The translations under genes were made by a program, and so were the position numbers. Of a stretch of DNA of 64,000 nucleotides, positions 23,840-37,700 are shown piece by piece; positions within the stretch are counted from its first letter, which is position 1, and each line of letters opens with the position of its first letter. Below the pieces are notes generated by a model, which worked only from the letters and a program-made list of their open reading frames with translations, was not told where the DNA came from and ran no database searches. The stretch spans positions 2,542,001 to 2,606,000 of the forward strand of contig NBAY01000002.1 in assembly GCA_002794775.1 (NCBI GenBank). The letters are read 5' to 3'. The stretch comes from Porodaedalea pini (taxonomy: Eukaryota; Basidiomycota; Agaricomycetes; Hymenochaetales; Hymenochaetaceae).

Positions 23840-26556
23840 TCACCAAAGGGGCTTTATGTCCGCATTCTTCCAACCATTACGACGCGCTTCCCAATAACCA
23901 CCGGCGTAAACCCAGTCACCCGAGCCGCCCATTTGCCGGAACCACCGGGGCTTCGATTCCTCTCCATTCTGTCTGCGTTCACGTTGCAACTGCTCAACTC
24001 TAGCCTTCTCCTGCTCAGCGCGTTCAATATCCCCTTCCTCCAGCGCGCGCACGTCCGGTCGGAAGCGTGAGTCTGTGCCGGGAAGCTTGTCCTTGATGTC
24101 AGGTGTTATTTCGTTCAGCGTGATGCCAAAGTAAGTATAGCCGTAGTAGACTGAAGCGTCTCTGGGAAAGGGCGTTACTCGCCATAGCACTTTCAGATGT
24201 TGCGAATCCAGTTTCTGCGCCATTTGCTCGTCCCATTTTCCTTCGAGCCTGCTAACGGCTTTACCGTCTGGTGAATATATGATCCCCGCAACGACATTCG
24301 GAGTCGACGCCCAGTAACCCGTTTCTTTGAAGTCAAGAACACACTGAGCTCCTGTATGCGTGTTCTTTATGACCATCTCCCCGCAATGCTCAAGGTACTT
24401 AGTTCCCATCATAAGGTTTCGTGTGAACGAAGAAGGCTTGTTCCTGCTCTTTTCGTCAGAAGGTTTCATCCCGAGACCTCGTTTATCGTACTCACCACTC
24501 GAACTCGTCTTCTCCAATGCGCAATCTAGTGATACCGGTGGGTATAATCTCAAAGCTTTTACCTAGAATGACAATGAGTTCAATTCGAAAGCCATCTGGC
24601 AAGCTCGGTGCATACCCCAAAACTTCGTCTTCCCCGACGATGTGGCATTTAATTCCCATCCTGGTCCATCCGCATGATAAGCTATGATCAGTGGTTTGTG
24701 CACAACCTTTTCCGCGCTGAAGGCAAGATTCATGATCAGCGTCGCGTGAAGTCCTCAGACCGTCAACCTCACATGAAATTCAATCTTGTTTCTTCGAAGG
24801 TCTCACCAAGGAGTGGTGTGCTAATCGAGAAACGTTAGTAATGCGCAATTGGGAATGTTACAGCACACTGACAATCCTTTACGGCCCGACCTGAATTTTG
24901 TACATGCGTAACCTGATACAGCAAAGGCTCCCACATAGCAAATGCGCTCGATCCAGTCCGAAGTCGAGGCAGCGTTATCTAGTAACTCATGGTACTCAAG
25001 CTCTTCTGCAGAGCGCTGTAGCAAGGTCAGGGGTTCGTTGAACGTGACTGGAAAAGCTATATTTGAAAGATCCTGACGGAGACAGTCAATAGGAGTATTT
25101 CGGAGCATAGTGGAACCATTCTTACTTGACCGACGTTCTTTTTAAGGACCGTGAACAAGCTTCCTTCGTCACCAGGTGGTCTCGCTGGTAACCGAGTTCT
25201 CCTGTCAATGGGCAGACTGGGCGTCTCATCCGGTGTATCGTCCTCGGCTTGCACACTAACACGCTCTTCGTCTTCGTCTTCTTGGGCCGATGTGCTCTTA
25301 GTGTCCACCGACGGACTGCCTTTAATACTACATAGCTCTTCATCCGCCTGATCTTCTTGAACAACATATTCCTCAGCACCAAATTCCTCCTCGTCCATTG
25401 CGTCGAAGAATATGCTACCGTTGTCGGTAACCGTCGACATAGACGACCTATAAGACTTCCACGAGGGTTGATTCTTCGCCATAGGCGTAGACGTCCCTTC
25501 TTCATTAATAGTCTGTTGCAGCGGCGTCCTATGGTGCGTGAGCACGGGTGACACGCTCTGCAGCAAATCTGAAAGGGCGTCATGCTGCTCGCGTAGCTTC
25601 GAGACGAGAGGAGCTAGCTGTTCGGGTAGATGAGACAGTGTTGCATTGTTTGGCAGACCCTCCTTAGCGGGGCTCGGCTTGTGATGACCGCTCGGCGACA
25701 AGTGAGTAGCTAGGTAGGTGCACAATTGTCAGCACCTAGATTAGAGTTAGGTGCACTAGTACATACGTTTCTTAAATAGTGACAGGAGAGAATGTGTTTT
25801 GTCTTCTTTATGCTTGCTATTTGGTGATCTGCCTTTGTCTGTGCTTGCAGCACTCTTCTGGTCGTCTTCGTCGAGTGGATAGCATGCACTAGTTATATCA
25901 TCGATAGTCTACGGCAAGTCAGGATTTCAAATAGTGCAGACCTGGAAGAATGCGTACTCTGCCCATTTCGTCAAGAATAATAGTCGCATGCTGGAGTTTC
26001 CCAGTCTGCAACCCAAGGCTGAATCCTCTAGATAGTGACCGTCTCATCATCACCTTCTCCATTTCACTCCCAGTCGGAGTGAACTTCCTGTAAAGTATTA
26101 TCATGTTAGAAACGCTGTGCAAATAAATTTTAAACAAGGGATACCTAAGCGCTCCCATCCACAATTCAAAATCATCTTTCGTCAGGCATTTAATATGAAA
26201 GGTAACTCTTCCGGAGTCGACATGGATATCCCTTCTTCCAGGACTGGAGGAAATAGCTGCGCTTGGCACAGAAATTTGATCCCGGGTGATCGAATCAGGC
26301 TCGAATGAGTAGGTTAGAATGCCACTAGAACTCAAGACAAAGTATCGTCTCGCATAACCTGAAGAAACGGTCATATAACAATCGAGATATACAGGTGGCG
26401 AAACTAGCCTTGCAACTTCTTTCTGCGTTTCTTGAGTAGCCAACCTTCACATAGCACGCCGGCATGAGGCGGGCGCGATCCAGAAGCTGCTGGTTGAGCA
26501 GGAACGTTCAACGCAAGTGCTGCATCCGCAATCGCTTGCTTTGGGTGTTGCAGCAT
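23840..26556 (-). CDS. Oxysterol-binding protein, Osh3-like (PH, FFAT, ORD domains)
   Basis: Lipid-transfer protein acting at ER-membrane contacts. From the N terminus: MLQHPKQAIADAALALNV, then a PH domain (EGWLLKKRRKKLQGYARRYF to KDDFELWMGALR). A long Ser/Asp/Glu linker contains IFFDAMDE, a FFAT-like VAP-binding motif. The ORD follows, with FPVTFNEPLTLLQRSAEELE, CYVGAFAVSGYACTKF, GETFEE, KTKFWGKSFEI and GGYWEARRNGWKNADI. The usual EQVSHHPP signature reads AEKVVHKPLIIAYHADG, so one of the two histidines is Lys and the second Pro is Leu. Intron 26359-26408 is GC-AG. The ATG at 26556 follows an in-frame TGA two codons upstream. No GOLD domain seen. Head to head with SLY1. Confidence 0.88.
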
Positions 26557-26902
26557 CCTTCAAGTAGCTCGCCACAATATTCGAGATGTCCGAGGATCGT
26601 GTCCAGCTGGTGTTGGTGTTACTGTAGCAAGAGGCGTTTACACCGTTCTATAGATATTACACGAAAATAGCTCTATAGCAAAGTCCAGGCCCGGGAATAG
26701 AAATGAGAGCAAATGGGCAGTCGAAGGCTCAGGCGGTATTGTTGTTGACAGGAGGAAACGAGGCACAGCCGCTGAGACGAGATTCAGACGCGTCCACGGT
26801 CCACAAACATAGCGGACACGTTCACGCGCCGGAGATGTCTAGCGCACTCAAACACGTTCGTCAATACAGTCAGCTCTGTCGAGCTCTCTTACTGACTGCT
26901 CG

Positions 26903-29427
26903 ATGTTGTCCCAGTCGTCGTCGCCAACCCTGCAGCAAGCGCAGACCGATGCCATACTCCAGCTGCTAAACCTCAACAAGCCCGCCGACGCGCCTGCGAA
27001 TGGTTCACCGACCAGCAAGCCGAGTCTGCAACTTAACATCCCAGCTGCCACTGGACCACCAGTTTGGAAAGTCCTTATTCTGGATCAGAGGACGAAGGAT
27101 GTACTTGCTACCGTCCTGCGAGTTCAAGACCTTCGCGACGTAGGCGTGACACTCCATGTGTGAGTCGTGCTGCTCTACGTATCGGGGGCTATTCTAAGAG
27201 CTAGCTATCCAACAGACAACTTCACTCTCCCCGCCCGGCTTTGTCAGACGTACCGGCCGTCTACTTCGTGTCGCCTACTCTGGCGAATGTGCGCCGTATC
27301 GCGGAGGACCTAGAGAACAATTTATACGAATCATTTCATTTAAACTTTGTGGAGCCACTCCCGAGAGCACTCCTTGAAGAGCTAGCAGCCGCTGTTGCGA
27401 AGGATGGCACAAGTGAATTGGTAGATCAGGTCCGTTCTCCATTGTCAACGTAGTGCTTTCTGCGTGCGGAGAACTGACAAGGTTCCTTAGGTCCTGGATC
27501 AATATCTATCCTTCATCTCGCCGTCACCTTCTCTATTTTCCCTGCTTCCCCCTTCGGCACCATCTACACAACCTCTCAGCTCTCCTTCGATATCAGTTTC
27601 TTCGTCTCTCACTACTTCTTATACCCTTCTTAACTCCCCTTCATCATCAGAGCAGGAAATTGAAGATGAAACGGAGCGTATAGCTAACGGGCTCTTCAGC
27701 GTTGTAGCAACCGCGGGTAAGTCATTGGTGCTTCTCTTAACTGAAAATTTTTTTAACTTCCTTCTTTGAACCAGGACACGTTCCGTACATTCGGTGTCCT
27801 AAAGGAAATGCAGCAGAAATGATAGCCCGCAAACTGGAGACGAAGATCCGCGACGCAATATTGACTTCTTCGCGTTCTCATTCTGCAGCAGGTGGTAATG
27901 TACTCTTCTCTCAAGAATCGTCCGGTCTATCTACCCTCCAGCGCCCTCGTGAGTATATTATCGACATGTAGTGCGGCGCAGTAATTAAACCCTTCCTATA
28001 GTCCTCCTTATACTTGACAGAAATGTGGACCTTGTATCCATGGTCTCACACGGATGGACGTATCAGGCTCTGGTGTCTGACTGTCTGGATATGAAACTCA
28101 ACCGAGTGGCAATTGAACCTACTAAAACGCAAACGCAGAAGAAGGCGTACGATCTTGATGCCAAAGATTTCTTTTGGGCGAAGAACGCGGCTAGCCCCTT
28201 CCCCCAGGTCGCAGAAGATATCGACGTGGAGCTCTCTCGGTATAAGCAAGATGCTGCAGACCTTACTCGCGCAACTGGCGTGAGCGATATGAATGATATC
28301 TCGCAAATGTGAGGGTATCGAATTGCTCATGAAGTTTAAAGGGCTGATCCATTTCCATTCAGGGAACCCTCTGCAAACACCTCTCATCTCAAAACAGCCA
28401 TTACGGCGCTGCCGGAGCTCACAGCCAGGAAAGCGACTCTTGATACTCATATGAATATCGCGACTGCTTTGTTGGAACACATAAAGAACCGTGGTTTGGA
28501 TGAACTCTTCAGCACGGAGGAGGCTATCACAAAACAGGTAAATGGCATCAATAAAACATCGAAATTAGTATGGTTTAGAATGAGCTCTATTTACAGACAA
28601 CCCAGTCGATCCTCGAGCTTCTCCATCATCCCAAGTCCGAGGGCAAGCCTACTCCTGCCGACAAACTGCGCCTCGTGATCGTCTTTTATCTCACCGCCCC
28701 CGACAACGCAATCGCAAAAGAAGATATAGCGGAGCTGGAGAAAGAGCTGAAAGCTGCAGGCGCTGATGTCTCCGCGTTTGAATACGTGCGCCGGACACGG
28801 GAAATATCCCGAATGTCCGTCCCGGGTGCTTTAGGTGGTTCAGCAACACCCGTTGTAGGCGGCCAGCCAGCGGGCGAGCTGTTCCGAGGATTCAGTGCAC
28901 TAGGCAACAGAGTAGGTCCTCCCTCTGAATGATTGTCTACTCTAGTCGTGACTAATGGCTGCAATTTCTCTCAATAGCTCACAGATCGATTGAAGGAAGG
29001 TGGTCTTGAAAACCTGATTTCTGGTGTCAAGAACTTCCTTCCAGCGAACAAGCTGCTCCCTGTCACGCGCTTGACAGAAGCACTTATGGACTCGTCATCC
29101 GCATCTACTCAGTCCTTACAAGAAACAGACGATTACCTCTTCCTCGATCCGCGTGCGCCGCGGCATGCTGGACTTGGCCTATCGGGAGCAGGAGGTGCGG
29201 CTGGCGGACTTGGAGGGGCAGGAGGTGGAGCAAGCGGGCGCAGCAGACGCATGCAGTTCAACGAGGGGATTGTGTTTATTGTGGGTGGGGCTGGCTATGT
29301 TGAATACGGTAACCTGGAAGAGTGGGCGGGTCGCACTGGGAAGCGAGTAACGTACGGCGGGACGGAACTGGTCGACCCCGGCACGTTTGTCAATGTGCTT
29401 GAGCAGCTCGGCAAGTCCAAACCATAG
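26903..29427 (+). CDS. SLY1: Sec1/Munc18 protein Sly1
   Basis: Binds the syntaxin Sed5 and promotes SNARE assembly in ER-Golgi transport. Eight exons: 26903-27159, 27216-27429, 27491-27716, 27775-27948, 28002-28308, 28363-28537, 28597-28911, 28978-29427, giving 705 residues (yeast Sly1 is 666). Blocks: [111 protein letters not shown] and, at the end, [19 protein letters not shown] Ser-rich insert lies about residues 100-150 and a Gly-rich insert near residue 630. The divergent Osh gene starts 346 bp away. Confidence 0.95.
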
Positions 29428-30089
29428 AGTACATATCTGTGTTTCCACTGGCAAGCTTTTATACTCAATTGATTGATCGGAGCCCCCGAATTACGTCATA
29501 GTAATGAAGGTTAAAGTGCTTGTACGCTATTTACTAATTACTTTACGGCGATCGTTCCTGGGGTAGCTTCGAAAATCTCGGGATAAGAAAAAAAGTGGGT
29601 CTCCCTCGGAATCGGAATCGGAATCGATCCCTTTCTTTTTGCCCAATCGTCAAGTGGGATAAGCGCGGTGGGGACTTTGCCCCACTTCGTAATTTAGTGT
29701 TACTACGCTGTACTTGGCAGGTTCTTATTTCTTTGGGACTTCCTTCTGACAAATGAATGTGCGTTTGAATGGAAAAGAACTATCAATATCATGTGCTGCG
29801 TTTTATCGTCTGTTAGGTGAGATCCTGGGCGATTCTGACCCTCAAACATGGGATGAAGAGTGCTGCCATCAATCACTGCCAGCCGAGCACACAGGAGAGT
29901 GGGGCCGCTGTGCCGGTGGGTACGGCCCCTTCGCGTAGCATACGTCTTAAACCTCTCAGATGAGACCCCACATCGTCAGCTGTGACCCAATTTCAGTCGG
30001 ACGCAGTTTAGTCTGCGTGCCGTCCTTGTCCTCACATCCCGCCCTCTGTCCTTTTACGCGCTCACCTGCTCTATACACATTATACCATT
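29428..30089. other. Intergenic region, no supported gene
   Basis: This 660-bp region is the 3' flank of SLY1 and the upstream region of the small gene at 30090. It contains three TCGGAA repeats at 29606-29627. A 61-codon open frame at 29753-29938 has no recognisable features and is not called. Confidence 0.4.
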
Positions 30090-30278
30090 ATGGGCGATGC
30101 AGCGGCTAGATACACCGAAGACAGCATTAACGAGTCACTCGCAATCTATTCGCGTTCGCTGCACGAGTACACGCTCCGTCTCTGGACTGAATCACGCCGC
30201 AAGGCCGAGCAGCAGGCACAAGCGCGTGCCAAGTCTCAGCGGACCTCCATGAAGAATTCGGAGAAGAGATCGAAATGA
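30090..30278 (+). CDS. Small 62-residue protein, function unknown
   Basis: An intact frame from MGDAAARYTEDSINESLAIY to KNSEKRSK. The central part (SLAIYSRSLHEYTLRLWTES) reads as an amphipathic helix; the C-terminal third is Lys/Arg/Gln-rich and likely helical. There is no signal peptide or membrane segment. Called because composition is protein-like, it lies alone in a long gap, and a TATACACATTATACC stretch sits just upstream. I do not recognise a family. It could be a first exon of something longer, since GT and AG pairs follow the stop. Confidence 0.45.
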   Translation: MGDAAARYTEDSINESLAIYSRSLHEYTLRLWTESRRKAEQQAQARAKSQRTSMKNSEKRSK

Positions 30279-31983
<1,705 letters not shown>

Positions 31984-34066
31984 ATGGCTTCCAGAAAGCT
32001 CTCAGATGAATTGCCCCCTCTTCCTACAAGCCTCAAGCCGATCTCGTCCTACATTCAACGCGCAGAGGAACTCAAGGCGAAGGATCCCATTATGGCCTAC
32101 TGGTGTGCGTATATAGATTACAGGCAGTATCGCTTCCGTCCTGTCTTGGTACTCTAACGCTCTGTTTCCCGTATAGGCACGTACTACGCTGCGCAGCTGG
32201 GCCTGGACCTAAAGTCTCATGAGTCAGGAGCTCGGGATTACCTGTACGCGTTGATCACCGTCCTTGAGGGGGTGAGTAGAGCCACGGTATTCTTTCCTCT
32301 GGTCGTATCTAATCTACTTTCAACTATTTAGATGAAGAAGGACTTAGGTGCCAACGATGCTGTCGAACATGAAGCTGCTGGTGCTGCTTATGTGGAGAAT
32401 TTCGCACTGAAGGTCTTCGCATTGGCAGACAATGAGGATCGTAGAGGCGAGGCTTCACGGTAAGTATTGGCACTATTCCACACATTATGTCTGCAGTGCT
32501 CATATCATCTTTACAGATCAACAGCGAAGAAATTCCTAGCTGCCGCCAACTTCCTAGAGCTCCTGAGAGTCTTCGAGAAATCCAACAATGCTGAAGTCGT
32601 GAGTAATCACATCCATTTTGATGCTTGACGCTTTTTTACTGTTTCTTATCACTCAGAATGATGAGAAAGTACGTTATGCGAAATGGAAGGCCTCAGACAT
32701 CGCGAAAGCTTTTCGGGAAGGCCGTAAGCCCACGCCTGGAGCTGCAGGGAGTGGAATCGAGGGTCTCTCGGACAACTTATCTCAGCTCAATTCTTTTGGC
32801 GCTGACACGCCGACCGATCGAACCCCTGTCGATCGTTCGCCCGCTAGCGCTTCGCCTGCCGTACTGTCACCAGACACGAGCTCACCAAATATAATATCGC
32901 GAACGCCACCTTCCACGCTAAAACAACTTCCTGGTTCTATTGAAGTTCCATCTACTGATGTGATGGGCTCTGGGACCTGGAGTACTGTGGCGACGCCTGG
33001 CTCTGAAGCCGTCGGCCCGTCGTCAATGTCCGCGAAACTGGCGTTCGCGAGCGCGATGAACCGGTGGAAAGGCCAGACAGACGCAGACGCGTCGCAAGCC
33101 CCATTCGCGCCTGGGAGACAGGATAACCTCGACGATTTAGCGCGCGGGACATCTGCTATAGACACTTCGTCAAGGAAGGTGCACTTCTCTCCTTCCGTGG
33201 TTGGTGGTCTCTCCTCGACGGACGGATCGCCACCACCGTCACCCGAATTCAGACAGCCTGCTCCGATAAACCCAAGTTCTTCCACCAACTACACACCTGC
33301 AGCGCAGCCGCAGAACAGAGCGAGGGCTGGGTCCTCCTCTCTTGGCAGGCTCGATCCTACGATGGCGCCGCTGCCTGACTCATCACCGTCTGCGTCGTCT
33401 CGCACAAGCCCTGAAGGGTCTCCGCCCCAAGGTGCTGGCAAGCCAGTCGGAAGACCGAGATCAGGGTCGTCGCCGCCTGTAAGCTCGGTGACGAAGCCAG
33501 GTGGCTCTCCGCCAGGTTCGGGTGGAGCCAAACGCGGCTCACCGCCAAGCTCCAAACGGCTCTCTCTCCAGCCATCGGCACCTCCTCCTGCTCCTGCTCC
33601 TGCTCCGTCTACCTATTCTGGAGGACACGAAAGACGATCTAGCGTCTCGAGCCGGACCTCTCCCCCTGGAGGCAGCAATCCTCATTTGTATCCTGCTCCT
33701 CCTCCACAAACGCCGAGTGGTGGGAGTTTTGCATCTACTTCTACGTTTACATCTCCAGTACCGTCCGGACCCGGCAGGACTAATGGCTCGCCGGATCGTG
33801 CCCCAGTATCCGGACTTCCACCGGTTGCTTCCAACCAAGCAGTACCCACTACGTACAGAACAAACTATGCGCCGAAACAACCTTCTCCCCCGACCCGCTA
33901 CACAGTTCCCGCCCCCGAGCCGTCTCCGCCTGTGGAGCTCACGCCCGCGCTGATTGCGAAGGCGCAGAAACACTGCCGCTATGCGATTTCAGCGCTGGAA
34001 TATGAAGACGCTGAGCAGGCTCGCAAGGAGCTCCGCTCTGCGCTCGCGGTTCTCGAAGAGCGGTAG
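31984..34066 (+). CDS. VTA1: ESCRT cofactor Vta1/LIP5
   Basis: Activates the AAA ATPase Vps4, which disassembles ESCRT-III at endosomes. Five exons: 31984-32104, 32177-32271, 32332-32459, 32517-32598, 32657-34066, giving 611 residues. The N-terminal tandem MIT region (residues 1-170) holds SLKPISSYIQRAEELKAKDP, YWCTYYAAQLGLDL, YVENFALKVFALADNEDRRG, AKKFLAAANFLELL and VRYAKWKASDIAKAFREGRK. A very long Ser/Pro-rich linker (about 180-560) makes it nearly twice yeast Vta1 (330). The C-terminal VSL domain (LIAKAQKHCRYAISALEYED to LRSALAVLEER) binds Vps4 and dimerises. The ATG has no competitor upstream. Confidence 0.95.
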
Positions 34067-34792
34067 AGCAATATACAATGCAACTCGGGGACGAGATGAT
34101 ATCGTTAATCTTGCATACTATCTGTGCTTTTGCTACGCATTCATGCTATTGTTCTACCATGCGTCTGTTTCTGTTTCTTTCTTCCTTCATTCTTCAAATT
34201 CCTGTGTATCGAGTACGACAGTTTTCTCACTCATGTTAGCATGCGACTTACCGATTGTGTTATTCATTAATTTCCGGCCTATTCCTTTGTGGTACGTGTA
34301 GCTAGTCTAATGATTTTAATACCGAGTTCGAGTCGCCTTCGGCGTTGTCGATCGCGACGTCGATCACTAGTAGACATGCTGTGCAAGGGCGCCGCGTCTA
34401 TACAACTCATAATGCAACTATTACAAGCGCATGGAAACGCGTCGAGACCGGAGGCAAAATCGTGTCTTTTCCTCTCTCTCTTCTCCTCCCTTTCTTCTTT
34501 CTCACCCATGCTGTACTGAATATCTGGACTGGTTGCCATCGAGCCCGAGACTGTATGTTCAGAAATAGGTCTAACTGACAGACGTCACTAGTAGTAGTAC
34601 TAACACTGTAGCACTTGCACGTGGGTGGGTCCCAGTATATTGTAAACTTTCTTTAGAACTTCCTCACGCTGCCGCGGCGGCCTCTGCTCACGAACGCGTT
34701 CTCTTGTTCTGTTTCTCAGACGTTGTTCATCGGTGCAGCTTGCTCGACCATCTTCGACGACCTGCTAGTTCTGGCTGCACGGCGAGAGCATC

Positions 34793-37700
34793 ATGCCAGA
34801 CAGCCTCGCGGCGCTTGACCCTGCACGGGCTGTGCAACGCGACTATGTCCTTAACGAACTACGGTGGTCCACGAGCGACGGCTCGACCTTCCTTCCCACA
34901 CAAACACAAGCGCATACCTCGTCTTCGCATTCATCATCAACTTCACGTTCATCGACGAGCACCGGCTCAGACTCACGTTCTCTGACTTCGACATTCCTGA
35001 CTACTACTTCTCATATACCCAGCTCAAGTTCTGGCACAGCCGACACTGGGACCCCCTCCGGTACATCTGCGCCTGCTTCTACTACCACTAATACTGTACT
35101 CTCTGGCTCTTCATTTATCTTCACTACTATTGTCACTTCTATACCCTCTACTATCACGTCTCCGTCTACTACTTTTACGACTCTCATCCCTTCGACCATT
35201 ACAACTCTCTCCGGCGTCCTTGCCTCGCAGACAGCCGTCGGAATTTCAGGGGGGAAATTTGCCTCAGCAGGCCAGCCGGTCTGTATTGGAGACGGTGTGG
35301 ATGTATCCGCCGTAGGGCTGATTTCAACTCTTGTACTGCCAAGTGTTGTCGGGTTGATAATTTGGGTGAGTTTCTGAGAACTCTCTAGTCTTTGACGACC
35401 AGCGCGTTTACGGCGGTATATATCGAATCAGTTTGTTTTTGCTATCGTGCGGCCGCGGTACCGACAAGTGTATTCTGTCAGAGAATGGTTTCCACCTCAA
35501 GGGTGCGTAAACTCAAACTTCTCCTTGAGCTAATCACCCTCTAACGACGATATACACTCAGTCTTCGATCTCAGCCGCTGAGAGATACGCCCTGGGCGTT
35601 TCTGTTCCCTCGCGTCCCATTTGTGCCGTCTATTCCGGACGAGTCCGAGATTGCCAACGCAGGTGCAGGCACGAACCTGCCGTCTGACGGACAGCTCAGC
35701 CAACGCGTGCTTTGGATATGTTTTCTTATCGCTCTCGGATGGTCCCTTGTCGGCCTAGCAGGCGCACTTCCGTTATACCTCGTGAATACCCCGTGTTTAG
35801 CACAATCATTTCCGCAGGCGTCGTTCGGTGGACTGTATTCTACGCTTCAAGACTTGAGCCTCCTTCGTCTACTGCAAGTCCTCGAAAATAATAACTCCTC
35901 TACGTCGAGTAGAGTGTTGTCCAGAGCTGTAGTGGACGGCACGGACGTTCGTCCTAACATCAGGACCCGCCTGATTATTCTGACTGTATTTGTACTGGTG
36001 CTCGCCATGCTCCCAGCATTGTATAAACTCATGAAAGAGTTCACAAAGCTGGTGGAGTATCGTCGTCACTGGCTCGAGGTTCGATGCGAGGGCATGGAGA
36101 TGGGTTGGCTCAGCGCCAAGAAGGCCCCGGGCTTCGTCGGCTGGGGAGAGAAGCGCATCAAAGATTTCATCATGAAGTCGGGACTCAGCGCTTCGCTTGA
36201 TCGGAATGGGGGGATAGGTACGAGCGGAAACATGACGGGAATTGGGTCGGGATATCGAGCGCGAACTACGAGTCAACGGGATCGAGGTCGCGAGGAGCGG
36301 GCGTTGAACAATGACGAAAAGGCAGCGCTCGAAGTCGACATCCGGAGTTTCTTTTCGATTGGGTGAGCCATTTATCCTTTTTGCCGTTTTTTTTTTCGAC
36401 AACGCCTCATCTCTTATGCGCAGAGACACCGGTATACTCCCGTCGTTGATTCGTGAGAGAGACGGCATCCTCGAACAGCTCGAGATGGCGGAAGCTCGAT
36501 ATATCGCATCCTTCCGGCTCACGACCCCCGATCCTTCTATAGCTGAGTTACAGATGCCTCCAGAGGACGAAAATAACACCAAGCTGCGCATAAGTAGGCC
36601 AAAGGCACTAGCAGGTTATACTGTGAGTCACACAGACGTCTAACTGTATATGTTTTTAGTTTACAGTTAATATCTTTCGTAGCATGTCCGCAGCCGCCAA
36701 GGACGCCAGAAAGCTAGCTCGTCTTCGGCAGCGCCGACATCTTATGTCGCCCCTTCCCAATACTACAAGCTTCGTAACGTTCGCGGCATAAGCGGGGGCC
36801 GCATCCTCTCTCAATCGGGAGAAGATAGCCACACTGAAGGACCCTCGTTCGGCGACAGCGTTAGGTCGCGGATTGTGGGCAGCCGCTTTCAGGAGTTCAA
36901 TGGTGAGCATGGCGGAGAACCTCTGCCTATTGGGAGTCGCGTCACTTTAAATCAAGGCGAGCTTGGTCCTATGCCGGACGAGCTCATGCCTGCCTATGGT
37001 CCGAACCACGGGCTGGATCCTTCTTCGGGGAATGAGGCGGACACAGAAACATCCCCTCTGACAGGATCCATTGATCCCGGGACCTCGCGTGGAGTGTCGA
37101 AGATAGACGAAGACTATCCTTCAACGGATCTTGTCGGCTCTGTGATGCGCTATGACTCTTCGCCAGGGCCTGACTCTGGTGCAGAAGAGAATGGCACTCT
37201 CGGAAAGGCGCGGCGAGTTCCACCACAGTATCCTGTCGAGCGGCGAGAGACCTTCGCTATGCGCTCGCGAGTCGACGAGATGCAGAACGAGGGACAGGTA
37301 CCGCTTCACCTTCGTTTGCAGCCCCAAGGGCCCTTCGTCCGTCCACTCTCCGGACTGGACCATGACGACTTGGGCGCAGTGTATGCCGATATCGGCGAGT
37401 GGCGGACGCGACTGAAGCAGATCAATGTGGAGATTTCGGAGGTGCAGAACGACTGCTACAACGACATTGCGGACGGCACGCGGATCAAGGGATGGTTGAT
37501 TACGGGCCGTGGAGTGCGATTCTTACCGGGCATTGAGCTCATTGAGGGACGCTCGAAGGACGATGTCCTGTGGGATGAGTTGCAACACCGGGGACGACTG
37601 GAGAAGAAGGTCACTTTCTGGTCCTTCGTGGCGATGATCACTATCTTGTTAGGAGCGGGCTGTGAGTAGAGCTTCTTATGTATGCGAACGGCTTCTCACG

